A stretch of DNA of 64,000 nt from Sphingobium arseniciresistens (GTDB taxonomy: Bacteria; Pseudomonadota; Alphaproteobacteria; Sphingomonadales; Sphingomonadaceae). Where the stretch lies: the NCBI GenBank assembly GCA_029167225.1, contig JARFNK010000023.1:25880-89879 (forward strand), read 5' to 3'. Under the pieces are notes generated by a model. The model searched no databases. It was given only the letters and a program-made list of their open reading frames with translations, and was not told where the DNA came from. Of this stretch, positions 1 through 8,092 are shown in pieces. Positions within the stretch are counted from its first letter, which is position 1. Each line of letters begins with the position of its first letter. Both the position numbers and the translations under genes were made by a program.

Positions 1-829
1 TCGAGATCGCCGCCCCGGCGTCCTTGGCGCCATCGGCGATGTCGCGAATGGCCTTCCAGACAAGAAACTTGCCGCCGTCGACATCGCACAGAAGGTCGGC
101 GAGCGGATGGGAAATCCCCTGGAACTGGCCGATGAACTGGTCGAACTGCTTGCGTTCGCAGGCATAGGCGGATGCGAGCTTGAGCGCTTCCCGGCTGATG
201 CCGGCAAGCCCCGCCGCGATCAGCAGCTTCCATTCCTCGACGCCCTTCTCGAAGGTCGCCAGCGCCGCCGTGCCGGACGCCAGAATGACATGCGGATGCG
301 CGGCAAGATCGATTTCCGCAATCGGGGTGGAGGCGAGATTGTTCTCAGCCGTCCGTCCGCTTTCCGGCACGGAGACGAGAACGATGTCATCACCCTTGCG
401 GCCAATGACCGCCTCCGCAACCAGTCCGCCCGCGACCCACTGCTTCGGTTGGGTCGCGATATCATGAAAGGCGAGGGTCGCCACGACCTCGCCGGCAAGC
501 ACGCGGCCAAGCAGTTCGGCTACCGTGTCTCCGCCCAGTTGCGCCAGCAGTCGCGCCGTGACGAGCGCCTCCGCCAGTGGCCCGGAGACCAGCGTGCGGC
601 CGGCCTCTTCCATCAGGATGGCCGCGTCGAACAGGCCAAGGCCAAGGCCGCCGGCTTCCTCCGGCACGCGGATGGAGAGCGCGCCCTGTTCGGCAAGGCC
701 CCGCCATAGCGCAGGGTCGAACCCGGATGGGGCGGCCTCGCGCACGCGGGCCATGGTGCTGTTCTCGTCCAGGAAACGCGCGAACATGTCGCGCATCATC
801 TCCTGGTCGTCGGTCAAGTCGAAATTCAT
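1..829 (-). CDS. Acyl-CoA dehydrogenase, partner-subunit type (partial)
   Basis: This flavin-dependent acyl-CoA dehydrogenase homologue would take part in alpha,beta-desaturation of a CoA ester. About 276 residues are visible from the ATG at 829, and the frame is open to the window edge, so the C-terminal helices are lost. Family signs are the N-terminal helix starting MNFDLTDDQEMM, the glycine-rich GGLGLG turn near residue 60, and the RKQFDQFIGQFQ helix near residue 225. The middle domain is short and poor in the usual flavin-contact motifs, which resembles the second subunit of heteromeric enzymes; its catalytic partner may lie just outside the window. It is the last visible gene of the ferredoxin-SDR-dehydrogenase operon, 19 bases after the SDR. 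Confidence 0.9.
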   Translation of the reverse strand, partial: MNFDLTDDQEMMRDMFARFLDENSTMARVREAAPSGFDPALWRGLAEQGALSIRVPEEAGGLGLGLFDAAILMEEAGRTLVSGPLAEALVTARLLAQLGGDTVAELLGRVLAGEVVATLAFHDIATQPKQWVAGGLVAEAVIGRKGDDIVLVSVPESGRTAENNLASTPIAEIDLAAHPHVILASGTAALATFEKGVEEWKLLIAAGLAGISREALKLASAYACERKQFDQFIGQFQGISHPLADLLCDVDGGKFLVWKAIRDIADGAKDAGAAIS

Positions 830-848
830 CGGGCGATCCTCAATGATG

Positions 849-1667
849 TCAGGATGCGCGACGCATCATGCGGCTGATGTCGATCTGGCCAGTCGCGAGG
901 CCGCCCATGAACCCGCCGTCCACGGGGAAGACCACGCCATTGACGATGGTTGCAAGGTCGCTGTTGAGCAGCACGATGCCGCCGGCCTGTTCCTCCGGCG
1001 TCGAATAGCGGCCCATGGGTTGGGCTGCGGCCTCGACCACATCCTTGCCGGAGGTCGATTCAAACGCGGCCATCATCGGCGTCTGCGTGGGGGAGGGCAG
1101 GGTGCAATTGATGCGGATGCCCTGCTTGATAAGGTGCGCGCCCATATATTGGGTCCACACGATCACATTTTCCTTGGAGAAGCTGTAGCCTTCCTTGACG
1201 TCGTCCGGGTGCTCTTCACACCACTGGACCGCGGCATCGAAGCCCTTGGTTGTGACGAATTCCATGTTCGTCGGGATGCGCCGGCTCCAGCCAAGGCCAC
1301 CGGTGGAAGCGATGCTGGCGATGGCGCCGCCCGGCCCCATCAGCGGCAGAACCTGCTCGGTGAGGTGGCGCAAACCGATGAAGTTGACCTTCATCACGTC
1401 CATTGCCGGGAAGGACTGGGGCAGGCCGGCACAGTTGAACAGCGCATCGACCTTGCCGCCGATCTTCGCCACGCCGGCCTCGATCGAGGCTGGGTCGCGC
1501 AGGTCGACATTGCCGAAGGACGCGAGCGGCAGCGCGCAGGGCTTGTAGTCGAGGCCATGCACCTCGGCGCCAAGGTCCAGCAGCATCTTGGCGGTCGCCT
1601 CGCCCATGCCTGAAAAGCAGCCGCTTACGATGACGCGCTTGCCGCTATAACCCAGAATGTCGCTCAT
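849..1667 (-). CDS. Short-chain dehydrogenase/reductase, 3-alpha-HSD / coniferyl-alcohol dehydrogenase-like
   Basis: This is an NAD(P)-dependent SDR of 272 residues that would interconvert an alcohol and a ketone. The cofactor-binding motif SGCFSGMG lies at residues 15-22, serines of the active-site strand at about 118-121, and the catalytic Y-S-F-S-K at 161-165. The SGC start of the glycine motif and the long insert before the catalytic tyrosine resemble the 3-alpha-hydroxysteroid/coniferyl alcohol dehydrogenase subgroup; the substrate is inferred, not shown. The frame is open further upstream, but that extension overlaps the ferredoxin gene, so the ATG at 1667, 20 bases after the ferredoxin stop, is taken as the start. 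Confidence 0.9.
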   Translation of the reverse strand: MSDILGYSGKRVIVSGCFSGMGEATAKMLLDLGAEVHGLDYKPCALPLASFGNVDLRDPASIEAGVAKIGGKVDALFNCAGLPQSFPAMDVMKVNFIGLRHLTEQVLPLMGPGGAIASIASTGGLGWSRRIPTNMEFVTTKGFDAAVQWCEEHPDDVKEGYSFSKENVIVWTQYMGAHLIKQGIRINCTLPSPTQTPMMAAFESTSGKDVVEAAAQPMGRYSTPEEQAGGIVLLNSDLATIVNGVVFPVDGGFMGGLATGQIDISRMMRRAS

Positions 1668-1687
1668 TATCTTCTCCGTGAAACGCG

Positions 1688-1918
1688 TCAGGCCTTCGCC
1701 TTGGGAGGCCAGGAAATCGTGCCGTCGTCTTCCTCGACGAAAATGATTCTCTCCGGGCAGGCCCGCGCACCGCGCTTTGCGGTCTGCTCCATGCCCGGTT
1801 CCACATCGAAGCCTTCGGTGGCGATGTAGCCGTCCTCGTCCAGGGGAAACATTTCTTCGGATACGGCGGCGCAACGGGCATTGCCGACGCAGCCTGATTT
1901 TTCGATCCGGATTTTCAT
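1688..1918 (-). CDS. 3Fe-4S type ferredoxin, P450 partner
   Basis: This small electron carrier has 76 residues and cysteines at 10, 16 and 54, the last followed by proline. That is the C-x5-C...C-P pattern of the 3Fe-4S (sometimes 4Fe-4S) ferredoxins that serve bacterial cytochromes P450. It heads a minus operon divergent from the P450 gene that starts at 2163, so it very likely feeds electrons to that enzyme. No ferredoxin reductase is found in the window. The start is the ATG at 1918; a longer upstream frame has no family similarity. Confidence 0.9.
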   Translation of the reverse strand: MKIRIEKSGCVGNARCAAVSEEMFPLDEDGYIATEGFDVEPGMEQTAKRGARACPERIIFVEEDDGTISWPPKAKA

Positions 1919-1990
1919 CAGCCCTCTCCAGCGATGCTTGCCTACCTTAGAAAGGAGAATGAACGGGCAATCAACACGCTGTCCCGCTAA

Positions 1991-2002
1991 TCGCCGCCGC
2001 GA
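1991..2002. promoter_or_regulatory. Candidate operator, TCGC-N4-GCGA palindrome
   Basis: TCGCCGCCGCGA lies in the 244-base divergent region between the ferredoxin and P450 genes. It belongs to a group of similar 12-mers in several divergent promoters of this window. Two GTTGCAAT direct copies (2026-2033 and 2092-2099) lie in the same gap. Function is inferred only from position and repetition. Confidence 0.3.
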
Positions 2003-2162
2003 TAAGCCGGCGGAAACAGGGGCTGGTTGCAATCGTGGGTGCGTTATCTTCTGATGTCGAGGCGCAAGCATTTGCCTTTGTCCCCGGCCGCGTTGCAATT
2101 CCGGGGTAAGGGGGCGCGAGATGCCCCGACAGACATTGGAAGCAGGATAGCCGGAGACCCCT

Positions 2163-3413
2163 ATGGCCGCCATTTTGAGCCCCGCCGTCGCCAAGCCGGA
2201 CCATGTGCCGGACGCGCTCGTCTATGATTTCGATATCCATGCAGACCCCGGCCTGCTGGTCGATCCGCATGCCCGCATCCTGGAGATGCTCGGCGAGGCG
2301 CCACCGGTGTTCTGGACGCCGCGCAATGGCGGGGGCTGGGTCGCGCTCACCCATGCCGCGAATTATGAGGCCTCCCGCGACACAGAGACCTTTTCCAGCG
2401 AGTTCGTGTCGCAGGCGCAGATGAAGGCGCTGCTCGCATCGCTGCCTCCAGGCGCGCCGCATATCCCCCAGCCGATCCCCATCACGCTCGATCCGCCCGA
2501 GCACACCAAATATCGCCAGCCCCTGCAGAAGGTGTTCTCGCCCAAGACCATCTCGAACCTGCGCGACAGCATCCGGGAGCTTGCCGGTGAGCTTATCGAC
2601 GCAGTGAAGCCGGCGGGGGGATGCGAATTCATGACCGCGGTGGCGGAGCCGCTGCCGGTCCAGGTGTTTCTCAAGATGCTGGGCCTGCCGCTCGATCGCC
2701 TGCCTGAATATCGCGCCATCGTGAAGGAGCATATGGAAGCGATCGATACCGACCGCGAGGGGTCGATGCGGCGTTTGCAGAAGATCGCCGCGGCCATGCG
2801 TGATGTCGTGCTGGACCGGAAGGATAATCCGCGGGACGATATCATATCGATGCTGTGGAAGCTGGAGATTGACGGCCAGCCCACGACGCTTGCCGACATG
2901 GAGAATTACGGCGTCCTGCTTTTCATTGCCGGGCTGGATACGGTGATGAACGGCATGGGGCTTGCCATGCGGGGACTGGCGCTGGACCTGGAATTGCAAG
3001 CGAGGCTACGGGGCGAGCCCAAGCTGATCGCGGAAGCTGCGGAGGAAATGCTGCGCCGCTTCACCTTCACCGTGCCGATGCGGGTCGTGCGCAAGGAAAC
3101 CGAACTGGCTGGTGCCAGGATCATGCCCGGCGACATGCTCAAGCTGTTCCTTCCGGCGGCCGATCTTGATGCGCGAGAGTTTCCGCAGCCCGATCATTAT
3201 GATCTTGATCGCGAGAATAACGTCCATATCGCCTTCGGGGTCGGCCCGCATCGCTGCCTGGGATCGCACCTCGCCCGTGTCGAGCTTCAGGTGCTCTATG
3301 AGGAAATGCTGGCGCGGTTGCCGGAATTCCGGCTCGATCCCGACAAGCCGACCGTCTTCCATGGCGGCCATGTGATGGGCATCGAAGAGATGCATCTGGT
3401 CTGGGACGTCTGA
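2163..3413 (+). CDS. Cytochrome P450
   Basis: This soluble bacterial class I cytochrome P450 of 416 residues would hydroxylate a hydrophobic substrate. The I-helix oxygen-activation motif is A-G-L-D-T at residues 256-260. An E-x-x-R type K-helix (EEMLRRF) follows, and the haem loop F-G-V-G-P-H-R-C-L-G places the thiolate ligand at Cys365. It opens a four-gene plus operon with a DUF35 protein 2 bases downstream, a thiolase-like protein and a DUF2889 protein, and is divergent from its likely ferredoxin. This context suggests oxidation of a substrate later handled as a CoA thioester. The exact CYP family cannot be called by eye. Confidence 0.95.
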   Translation: MAAILSPAVAKPDHVPDALVYDFDIHADPGLLVDPHARILEMLGEAPPVFWTPRNGGGWVALTHAANYEASRDTETFSSEFVSQAQMKALLASLPPGAPHIPQPIPITLDPPEHTKYRQPLQKVFSPKTISNLRDSIRELAGELIDAVKPAGGCEFMTAVAEPLPVQVFLKMLGLPLDRLPEYRAIVKEHMEAIDTDREGSMRRLQKIAAAMRDVVLDRKDNPRDDIISMLWKLEIDGQPTTLADMENYGVLLFIAGLDTVMNGMGLAMRGLALDLELQARLRGEPKLIAEAAEEMLRRFTFTVPMRVVRKETELAGARIMPGDMLKLFLPAADLDAREFPQPDHYDLDRENNVHIAFGVGPHRCLGSHLARVELQVLYEEMLARLPEFRLDPDKPTVFHGGHVMGIEEMHLVWDV

Positions 3414-3415
3414 AG

Positions 3416-3820
3416 ATGGTCTGGCAGCGCTCGCGGCCCCGGCTCGACCGGGAAAACCGCGCATTCTGGACGGGAGGCGCCGAGGGTCACCTCAACATCG
3501 CAAAATGCGGCGACTGCGGCCAGTTCACCCATCCGCCGCGCGAATTCTGTCGCCATTGCCAGTCCGAAAATGTGGCGCCGCATGCCGTCGCCGGAACGGG
3601 CGTGGTGGACACCTACACGGTCAACCATCAGGCCTGGGCGAAGGACATGGAAGTGCCCTTCGTCATCGCGCGGGTGAAGCTGGATGACGTGCCGGGCGTG
3701 TATCTGACCACCAATATCGTCAACTGCCCGGTTGATGCGGTCGATATCGATGATCGGGTGCGCGTCCTCTTCGAAGAGCAGGACGGCATCTGGTATCCGC
3801 TGTTTGAGAAAGTGACCTGA
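3416..3820 (+). CDS. DUF35 / OB-fold nucleic-acid-binding-like protein with zinc ribbon
   Basis: This protein of 134 residues has an N-terminal rubredoxin-like zinc ribbon (Cys31, Cys34, Cys45, Cys48) followed by an OB-fold. DUF35 proteins bind acyl-CoA and form complexes with thiolase-superfamily enzymes; in actinobacterial steroid side-chain degradation the DUF35 part of ChsH2 works with the aldolase Ltp2. Here it sits 2 bases after the P450 and 3 bases before a thiolase-like gene, which is the classic pairing. It is probably the acyl-CoA-binding partner of the next protein rather than an enzyme by itself. Confidence 0.92.
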   Translation: MVWQRSRPRLDRENRAFWTGGAEGHLNIAKCGDCGQFTHPPREFCRHCQSENVAPHAVAGTGVVDTYTVNHQAWAKDMEVPFVIARVKLDDVPGVYLTTNIVNCPVDAVDIDDRVRVLFEEQDGIWYPLFEKVT

Positions 3821-3823
3821 GGC

Positions 3824-4984
3824 ATGGCAAGCGAAGCCTATATTAGCGGCATCGGCATGTCGGAGGTCGGCGTACGCTTGACGCGGTCCGCGCTCGGTCT
3901 GACAGTGGATGCCATAAAGGAAGCGATCGCTGATGCGGGGCTGACGCTGGACCAGATCGACGGCGTGGCGACCTATCCGGGCAAGATGCAGACCTTTCTG
4001 GGCTTCTCGCCGATCAGTGCCGACGATGTCATCGAGGTGCTGGGCCTGCGCACCCGCTGGCATATCGGCGCGGCGGAAGCGACGGCGCAGCTGGGCGCGA
4101 TCGTGGAGGCGGCCAATGCCGTGAAGGCGGGGCTCGCCCGCCATGTCATCTGCTTCCGCACGGTCTATGAAGCCGCGGCGCTGGCACGACCCGAGGAATT
4201 TCCGCCAATGGAGCGGCGCAAGGATATCTCCGGTTCGTCGCAATGGGTGTCGCCCTTCGGCGCCTTTTCGGCGGCCAACTGGACCGCGCAGTTCGCGATG
4301 CGCCACATGAAGCGCTATGGCCTGACGCGCGAGCAGCTGGCGCAGGTCGCGCTCAACGATCATGCCAATGCGGCGATCAATCCGCGCGCTCTCGTCAAGA
4401 AGCCGTTGACGCTGGACGACTATATGTCCGCCCGGCTGATCAGCACGCCCTTCTGCCTCTATGACTGCGACCGCTTCACGGATGCCTCGACCGTGGTGAT
4501 CGTTTCGGCGGGTGACGCCATCGACGAGGTGAAGACCACGCCCATCCGCATCGCCGCGACGGCCGGATCGGTGGAACGCTATAGCTGGGACCAGGCCGAA
4601 TGGGCGGGGGCCTATCCCACCGGCCGCGACCTGTGGAAGAACACCGATTACACGGCCAAGGATGTCGATACCGTCCAGCTTTATGACGGCTTCGCGTTCC
4701 AGCCCATCACATGGCTGGAGGGGCTGGGCTTTTGCGACATCGGTGAGGGCGGGCAGTTCCTTGAAGGGGGCAAGCGGATCGCCCGCGACGGCGACCTGCC
4801 CATGAATACCGGCGGCGGACAGCTTGGCTGGGGGCGCCTGCACGGATTTGGGTTCGCCTATGAAGCCGTCGTTCAGTTGCGCGGGGAAGGCGGCGCTCGG
4901 CAGATCACCGGTGATCCCAAGGTTGCCATCGCGACGTCGGGGGGCGGGCCGATGGCTGCCGCCTTGCTGCTCGCGAAGGACTAG
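3824..4984 (+). CDS. Thiolase-superfamily lipid-transfer-type protein, probable acyl-CoA retro-aldolase
   Basis: This protein of 386 residues belongs to the SCP-x/lipid-transfer branch of the thiolases. The C-terminal T-G-G-G-Q-L-G-W-G-R-L-H-G segment near residue 330 matches the family's substrate loop with its histidine. The nucleophilic cysteine of true thiolases is missing: the corresponding helix start reads HIGAAEATAQLG. Cysteine-less members such as Ltp2 act with a DUF35 partner as retro-aldolases that cut beta-hydroxyacyl-CoAs. The DUF35 gene immediately upstream supports that role here, as inference. A carrier or non-catalytic function remains possible. Confidence 0.9.
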   Translation: MASEAYISGIGMSEVGVRLTRSALGLTVDAIKEAIADAGLTLDQIDGVATYPGKMQTFLGFSPISADDVIEVLGLRTRWHIGAAEATAQLGAIVEAANAVKAGLARHVICFRTVYEAAALARPEEFPPMERRKDISGSSQWVSPFGAFSAANWTAQFAMRHMKRYGLTREQLAQVALNDHANAAINPRALVKKPLTLDDYMSARLISTPFCLYDCDRFTDASTVVIVSAGDAIDEVKTTPIRIAATAGSVERYSWDQAEWAGAYPTGRDLWKNTDYTAKDVDTVQLYDGFAFQPITWLEGLGFCDIGEGGQFLEGGKRIARDGDLPMNTGGGQLGWGRLHGFGFAYEAVVQLRGEGGARQITGDPKVAIATSGGGPMAAALLLAKD

Positions 4985-4988
4985 CCGC

Positions 4989-5729
4989 ATGGCCGCGCCC
5001 GTTCTCGATGCGCTTCCCGGCTTTCGCCGTTGCATCGGCATTCATCCGGCGAAGGGCCAGGTGATGGCGGCGGTCGAGGATGATTATCACTGCATGGGGG
5101 TGCTCCTGCACCATGATGGCCGGGTCGTCACGGCGGCCGAGTCCATCATGGAGCGGGTGCCCTGGACGACCTGTCCGGGCGCGCCCGCGGTGTTGCAGGC
5201 GACGTTTCAGGGCGTGGCACTAGGCGAAGTTGCGGCTAGGGGCGAAAAGCGCGCCAACTGCACCCACCTACACGATCTTGCCGTGCTTGCGGCCGCCCAT
5301 GCCGGGGACGATGCGCCGACGCGCTACGATATTCTTGCCTGCGATCCCGTGGACGGCCTGTCCATCGCCGAAATCCGCCGCGATGGCGAGGCGGTGCTTC
5401 GCATCGAGCACCGGTCCCATGTCATGACGGCGCCGGAAGAGATTGCCGGCGCGTCGCTGATGAAGCTGCGCGACTGGATCGAGAGCCTTGATGAAGGGCT
5501 GCGGGAAGCGGCGCGCCTGCTGCAATGGGGCGCGATCCTCGCCAATGGGCGCATCATCCCGATGGAGCGTCAGTCGAACGCCAGCAGGGTTCCAGCCAAC
5601 TGCTATACCTTCCAGCCGGAAAACAAGACGCATGCGGTCCGGGTCGGGCGGATATTCGATTTCAGTGATGACGCGATCGCGCCGCTGGATCATTTCGACG
5701 GCGAGGCTTTCCACAGCCGCGCGATCTGA
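4989..5729 (+). CDS. DUF2889 family protein
   Basis: This protein of 246 residues resembles DUF2889, a family of unknown biochemical role that often sits in gene clusters for CoA-thioester and steroid-like metabolism. Recognisable features are an early EDDYHCMGV segment, then ERVPWTTCPGAP near residue 60, and a conserved HDL around residue 97. The ATG at 4989 starts 4 bases after the stop of the thiolase-like gene; an open frame reaching back to 4824 overlaps that gene and is discarded. It is the last gene of the P450 operon, followed by a hairpin terminator. No function is assigned. Confidence 0.85.
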   Translation: MAAPVLDALPGFRRCIGIHPAKGQVMAAVEDDYHCMGVLLHHDGRVVTAAESIMERVPWTTCPGAPAVLQATFQGVALGEVAARGEKRANCTHLHDLAVLAAAHAGDDAPTRYDILACDPVDGLSIAEIRRDGEAVLRIEHRSHVMTAPEEIAGASLMKLRDWIESLDEGLREAARLLQWGAILANGRIIPMERQSNASRVPANCYTFQPENKTHAVRVGRIFDFSDDAIAPLDHFDGEAFHSRAI

Positions 5730-5833
5730 ACCGGGGCGATCACAGCAATTTCAAGACTTGGTAGCGCCGCGCACGGGTGAGCGCGTGCGTTCATTCCGGC
5801 GATTTCTCGCCGTGCCAGGCCCCGTCCAAAGAA

Positions 5834-5866
5834 AAGGGGCGCTTCCCTGTGTGGAAAGCGCCCCTT
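5834..5866. terminator. Bidirectional hairpin terminator
   Basis: A perfect 11-base inverted repeat (AAGGGGCGCTT, arms 5834-5844 and 5856-5866) lies between the convergent DUF2889 and amidohydrolase genes. The A/T-rich ends of the arms give short T runs on both strands, so it can serve both operons. Confidence 0.75.
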
Positions 5867-5887
5867 CGCGTTACGAGCCTGTTTGGG

Positions 5888-7156
5888 TCAGAATGGCAGA
5901 TTGTAGAAGCGCACCGCGTTGTCCTGCAGCACCTTCTTCTTCACATCATAGCTATAGTCGCCGAGCACGTTGATGATGTGCTCCTGCACGCCGGGATAGA
6001 GCGACGTGGGATGCGGGAAGTCGGTTTCAAACATCACGTTGTCGATGCCGATGGTTTCCAGCAATTGCTTCGGCGCGATCTTCTCGAACCAGAAGGTGCA
6101 CATGAAATGATCGCGGAAATAGTCCCAGGGCTGTTTCTTGAGGATGTGGCGCTTGCTCGGCAGCATTTCCTGGAACTGATGCTCCAGCGCCTCGACGGCG
6201 AAGGGAATCCAGCCCATGCCGCTTTCGATCAGGCCGATCTTGAGGTTCGGATGCTGATCGAGCCGGCCGGAAACCATCCAGTTGCCCATCGTCGCCGCAT
6301 TGCCGATGGAGAACATCGTCGCCACGACCGACAGGATCTGCTCGAAGCCGAAGCCCTGCCATGTCAGCGTGTTCGGATCTATGGCCGCGTTGAGGTGGAA
6401 GTTGAGCGGCGTCTTGGTGGCATCGCACATTTCCAGGAACGGCGTCCAATAGTCGCTCAGGAAGCTGGGGACGCCGACGCGTTCGGGCGTGTCGGGCAGC
6501 ACGAAGCCCTTGAGGCCCATGTCGATGCAGCGCCGGGCTTCCTTCTCCAGCTCCACCTTGTCCCAATAGGGCAGGTGCGCCATCGGGAACAGGCGCTCGC
6601 CGGATTCCCGCTGCCAGTCGGCATTGAAGTCGTTGTAGATCTTCATGATGGTGAGCGCGAGTTCTGGATCGCCCAGGCTCATCAACGTGCCGGCCTGTGT
6701 AATACCCGAATTCTGGAAGCAAACCTGGGCATAGACACCCATGTCGTCCATCGCCTGCAGCCGAGGCTTCACCTCATGGCCGCCCGCATGGGATTCTTCC
6801 AGCGTCGGGAAGGCGAGGCGACCAAGCAACTTGTTATTGTCGGCGCGGATGACGTTGCCGCCCAGAGTGCCGCAGTTGCGATCACCGATATACCAGCGAT
6901 CGACGCCATCGGGGTCACGCTTCACGAAGGGCAGCTTGTTCTTCATGCCCGCAGGAGCACGGTCGGTGAACAGCGTCGGCGGTTCCACGATATGCGTGTC
7001 TGTATCGACGATCTTGATGCCGGCGAGCGAAGAATCGAGCCCGCCGGACTGCGAGGCATAATCGACCTCCCGGATCACGCCACCGGGAAGATAGCCTTCT
7101 GCGGACCAGTATTTCCGGGCGTCTGCCGCCTGGTCCTTTTCCTTGGTATCAACCAT
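5888..7156 (-). CDS. Amidohydrolase family 2 (ACMSD-like metal-dependent hydrolase/decarboxylase)
   Basis: This TIM-barrel metal-dependent enzyme has 422 residues. The first metal-binding strand reads DTDTHIVEP at residues 51-59, histidines follow in a NFHLNAAID segment, and the late catalytic aspartate sits in FETDFPHPT. Members hydrolyse C-N or C-C bonds or decarboxylate, often on ring-cleavage or beta-keto intermediates. It overlaps the upstream IclR regulator gene by 8 bases, so the two are co-transcribed and the enzyme is likely under IclR control. The long N-terminal extension before residue 45 is typical of the subgroup found in aromatic and steroid clusters. Confidence 0.92.
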   Translation of the reverse strand: MVDTKEKDQAADARKYWSAEGYLPGGVIREVDYASQSGGLDSSLAGIKIVDTDTHIVEPPTLFTDRAPAGMKNKLPFVKRDPDGVDRWYIGDRNCGTLGGNVIRADNNKLLGRLAFPTLEESHAGGHEVKPRLQAMDDMGVYAQVCFQNSGITQAGTLMSLGDPELALTIMKIYNDFNADWQRESGERLFPMAHLPYWDKVELEKEARRCIDMGLKGFVLPDTPERVGVPSFLSDYWTPFLEMCDATKTPLNFHLNAAIDPNTLTWQGFGFEQILSVVATMFSIGNAATMGNWMVSGRLDQHPNLKIGLIESGMGWIPFAVEALEHQFQEMLPSKRHILKKQPWDYFRDHFMCTFWFEKIAPKQLLETIGIDNVMFETDFPHPTSLYPGVQEHIINVLGDYSYDVKKKVLQDNAVRFYNLPF

Positions 7157-7982
7157 GCTTCACCTCCAGCTGGCTCTGCCAGGGGGCGTCGAACAGCGGC
7201 TGGACGATCGAGGATGCGGATTGTTCTTCGGTGCAGCGCTCAACGGCGTTGTGCAGCGTGTCGCGCAAGCCGGCCGGGTCGATATGTTCCGAGGGCTCAT
7301 AGACGAAGCCGATGGCGAGCGGCTGGTGCTCGGGCATGTTCGGCAGCAGCACGGCGGTGACATCGCAGATCGATCCGAAGCCGGCGATGCCGGTCGCAGC
7401 GCCCTGTTCCCGGCACTGCTGTACGCGGGCATCCATGTCGGCGAAGGCGAACTTGCGCTCGGCCGGCGCTTCGGCGTGGAGGCGGCGGATCATGCCGTCG
7501 CGGCGGGGGCGGTCCACGGTGGACAGCATCAGCCAGCCCGCGGCGGAATCCGACAGATGTTCCTGCTGGCCGCCGCAAAAGCCGCGAGGGCCGGACGTGC
7601 GCAGGTTGTTCTTGCCGGCGCGCCAGGTAAAGACCTGAACCTTCAGGCCGACCATGCCGAAGCCGGCAACGCCAAGGCCGGTCTGGGCGGAAAGCCGATC
7701 GATCAGGCCGGTGAGGCGGCCGTCGCGGACCAGCTTGGGCTGAACCGAGGCGCCAAGCATCGCGGCGCGGGGGGTCGGGGAATAGGATCGCGAGCAGGGA
7801 TCCTTGTGGAGCAGGCCGAGGTCGACGAGGCTCGAGAGAAGTTCCGATGTGCTCGACTGCGGCCGGTCAAAGCGTCGGACGATGTCCATGACCGTGGCCT
7901 GGGGATGTTCCTCATCGAAGAACTCAAGGACCTCGATGACACGCTTGGCAATCTTTGCCTTGTTGGACTCTACTTGAGCCAT
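7149..7982 (-). CDS. IclR family transcriptional regulator
   Basis: This regulator has 277 residues, with an N-terminal winged helix-turn-helix (about residues 8-65, including DIVRRFDRPQSSTSELLSSL) and a C-terminal effector-binding domain. IclR proteins commonly control catabolic operons and respond to a pathway intermediate. The gene begins the operon with the amidohydrolase (8-base overlap). A TGAACA-N4-TGTTCA palindrome lies 19 bases upstream of its start and is a natural candidate for its own operator. Confidence 0.92.
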   Translation of the reverse strand: MAQVESNKAKIAKRVIEVLEFFDEEHPQATVMDIVRRFDRPQSSTSELLSSLVDLGLLHKDPCSRSYSPTPRAAMLGASVQPKLVRDGRLTGLIDRLSAQTGLGVAGFGMVGLKVQVFTWRAGKNNLRTSGPRGFCGGQQEHLSDSAAGWLMLSTVDRPRRDGMIRRLHAEAPAERKFAFADMDARVQQCREQGAATGIAGFGSICDVTAVLLPNMPEHQPLAIGFVYEPSEHIDPAGLRDTLHNAVERCTEEQSASSIVQPLFDAPWQSQLEVKHG

Positions 7983-8000
7983 ATGCCTCTCCTCCGTTTA

Positions 8001-8016
8001 TGAACACAGTTGTTCA
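8001..8016. promoter_or_regulatory. Palindromic operator candidate upstream of iclR-type gene
   Basis: TGAACA-CAGT-TGTTCA is a perfect 6+6 inverted repeat in the 110-base gap between the IclR gene and the CoA ligase stop. A related TTGAAC-AGGG-GTTCAA repeat lies at 8081-8096 across the ligase stop codon. Size and spacing fit an IclR operator; binding is inferred. Confidence 0.55.
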
Positions 8017-8092
8017 CTAAGCGGGAAGAGCTGTCAATAAAAAATGAGATACCCTCGTTTATGTGATGCACACTGGCTCATTGAACAGGGGT

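Noticed and set aside
3296-5041. Open frame of 581 codons on the minus strand across the DUF35 and thiolase-like genes
   Set aside because: It is antisense to three clear genes, has no family features and is rich in Arg, His and Gly, as expected of a shadow frame in GC-rich DNA.
5777-7360. Open frame of 527 codons on the plus strand over the amidohydrolase
   Set aside because: Antisense shadow that would also read through the hairpin terminator at 5834-5866.
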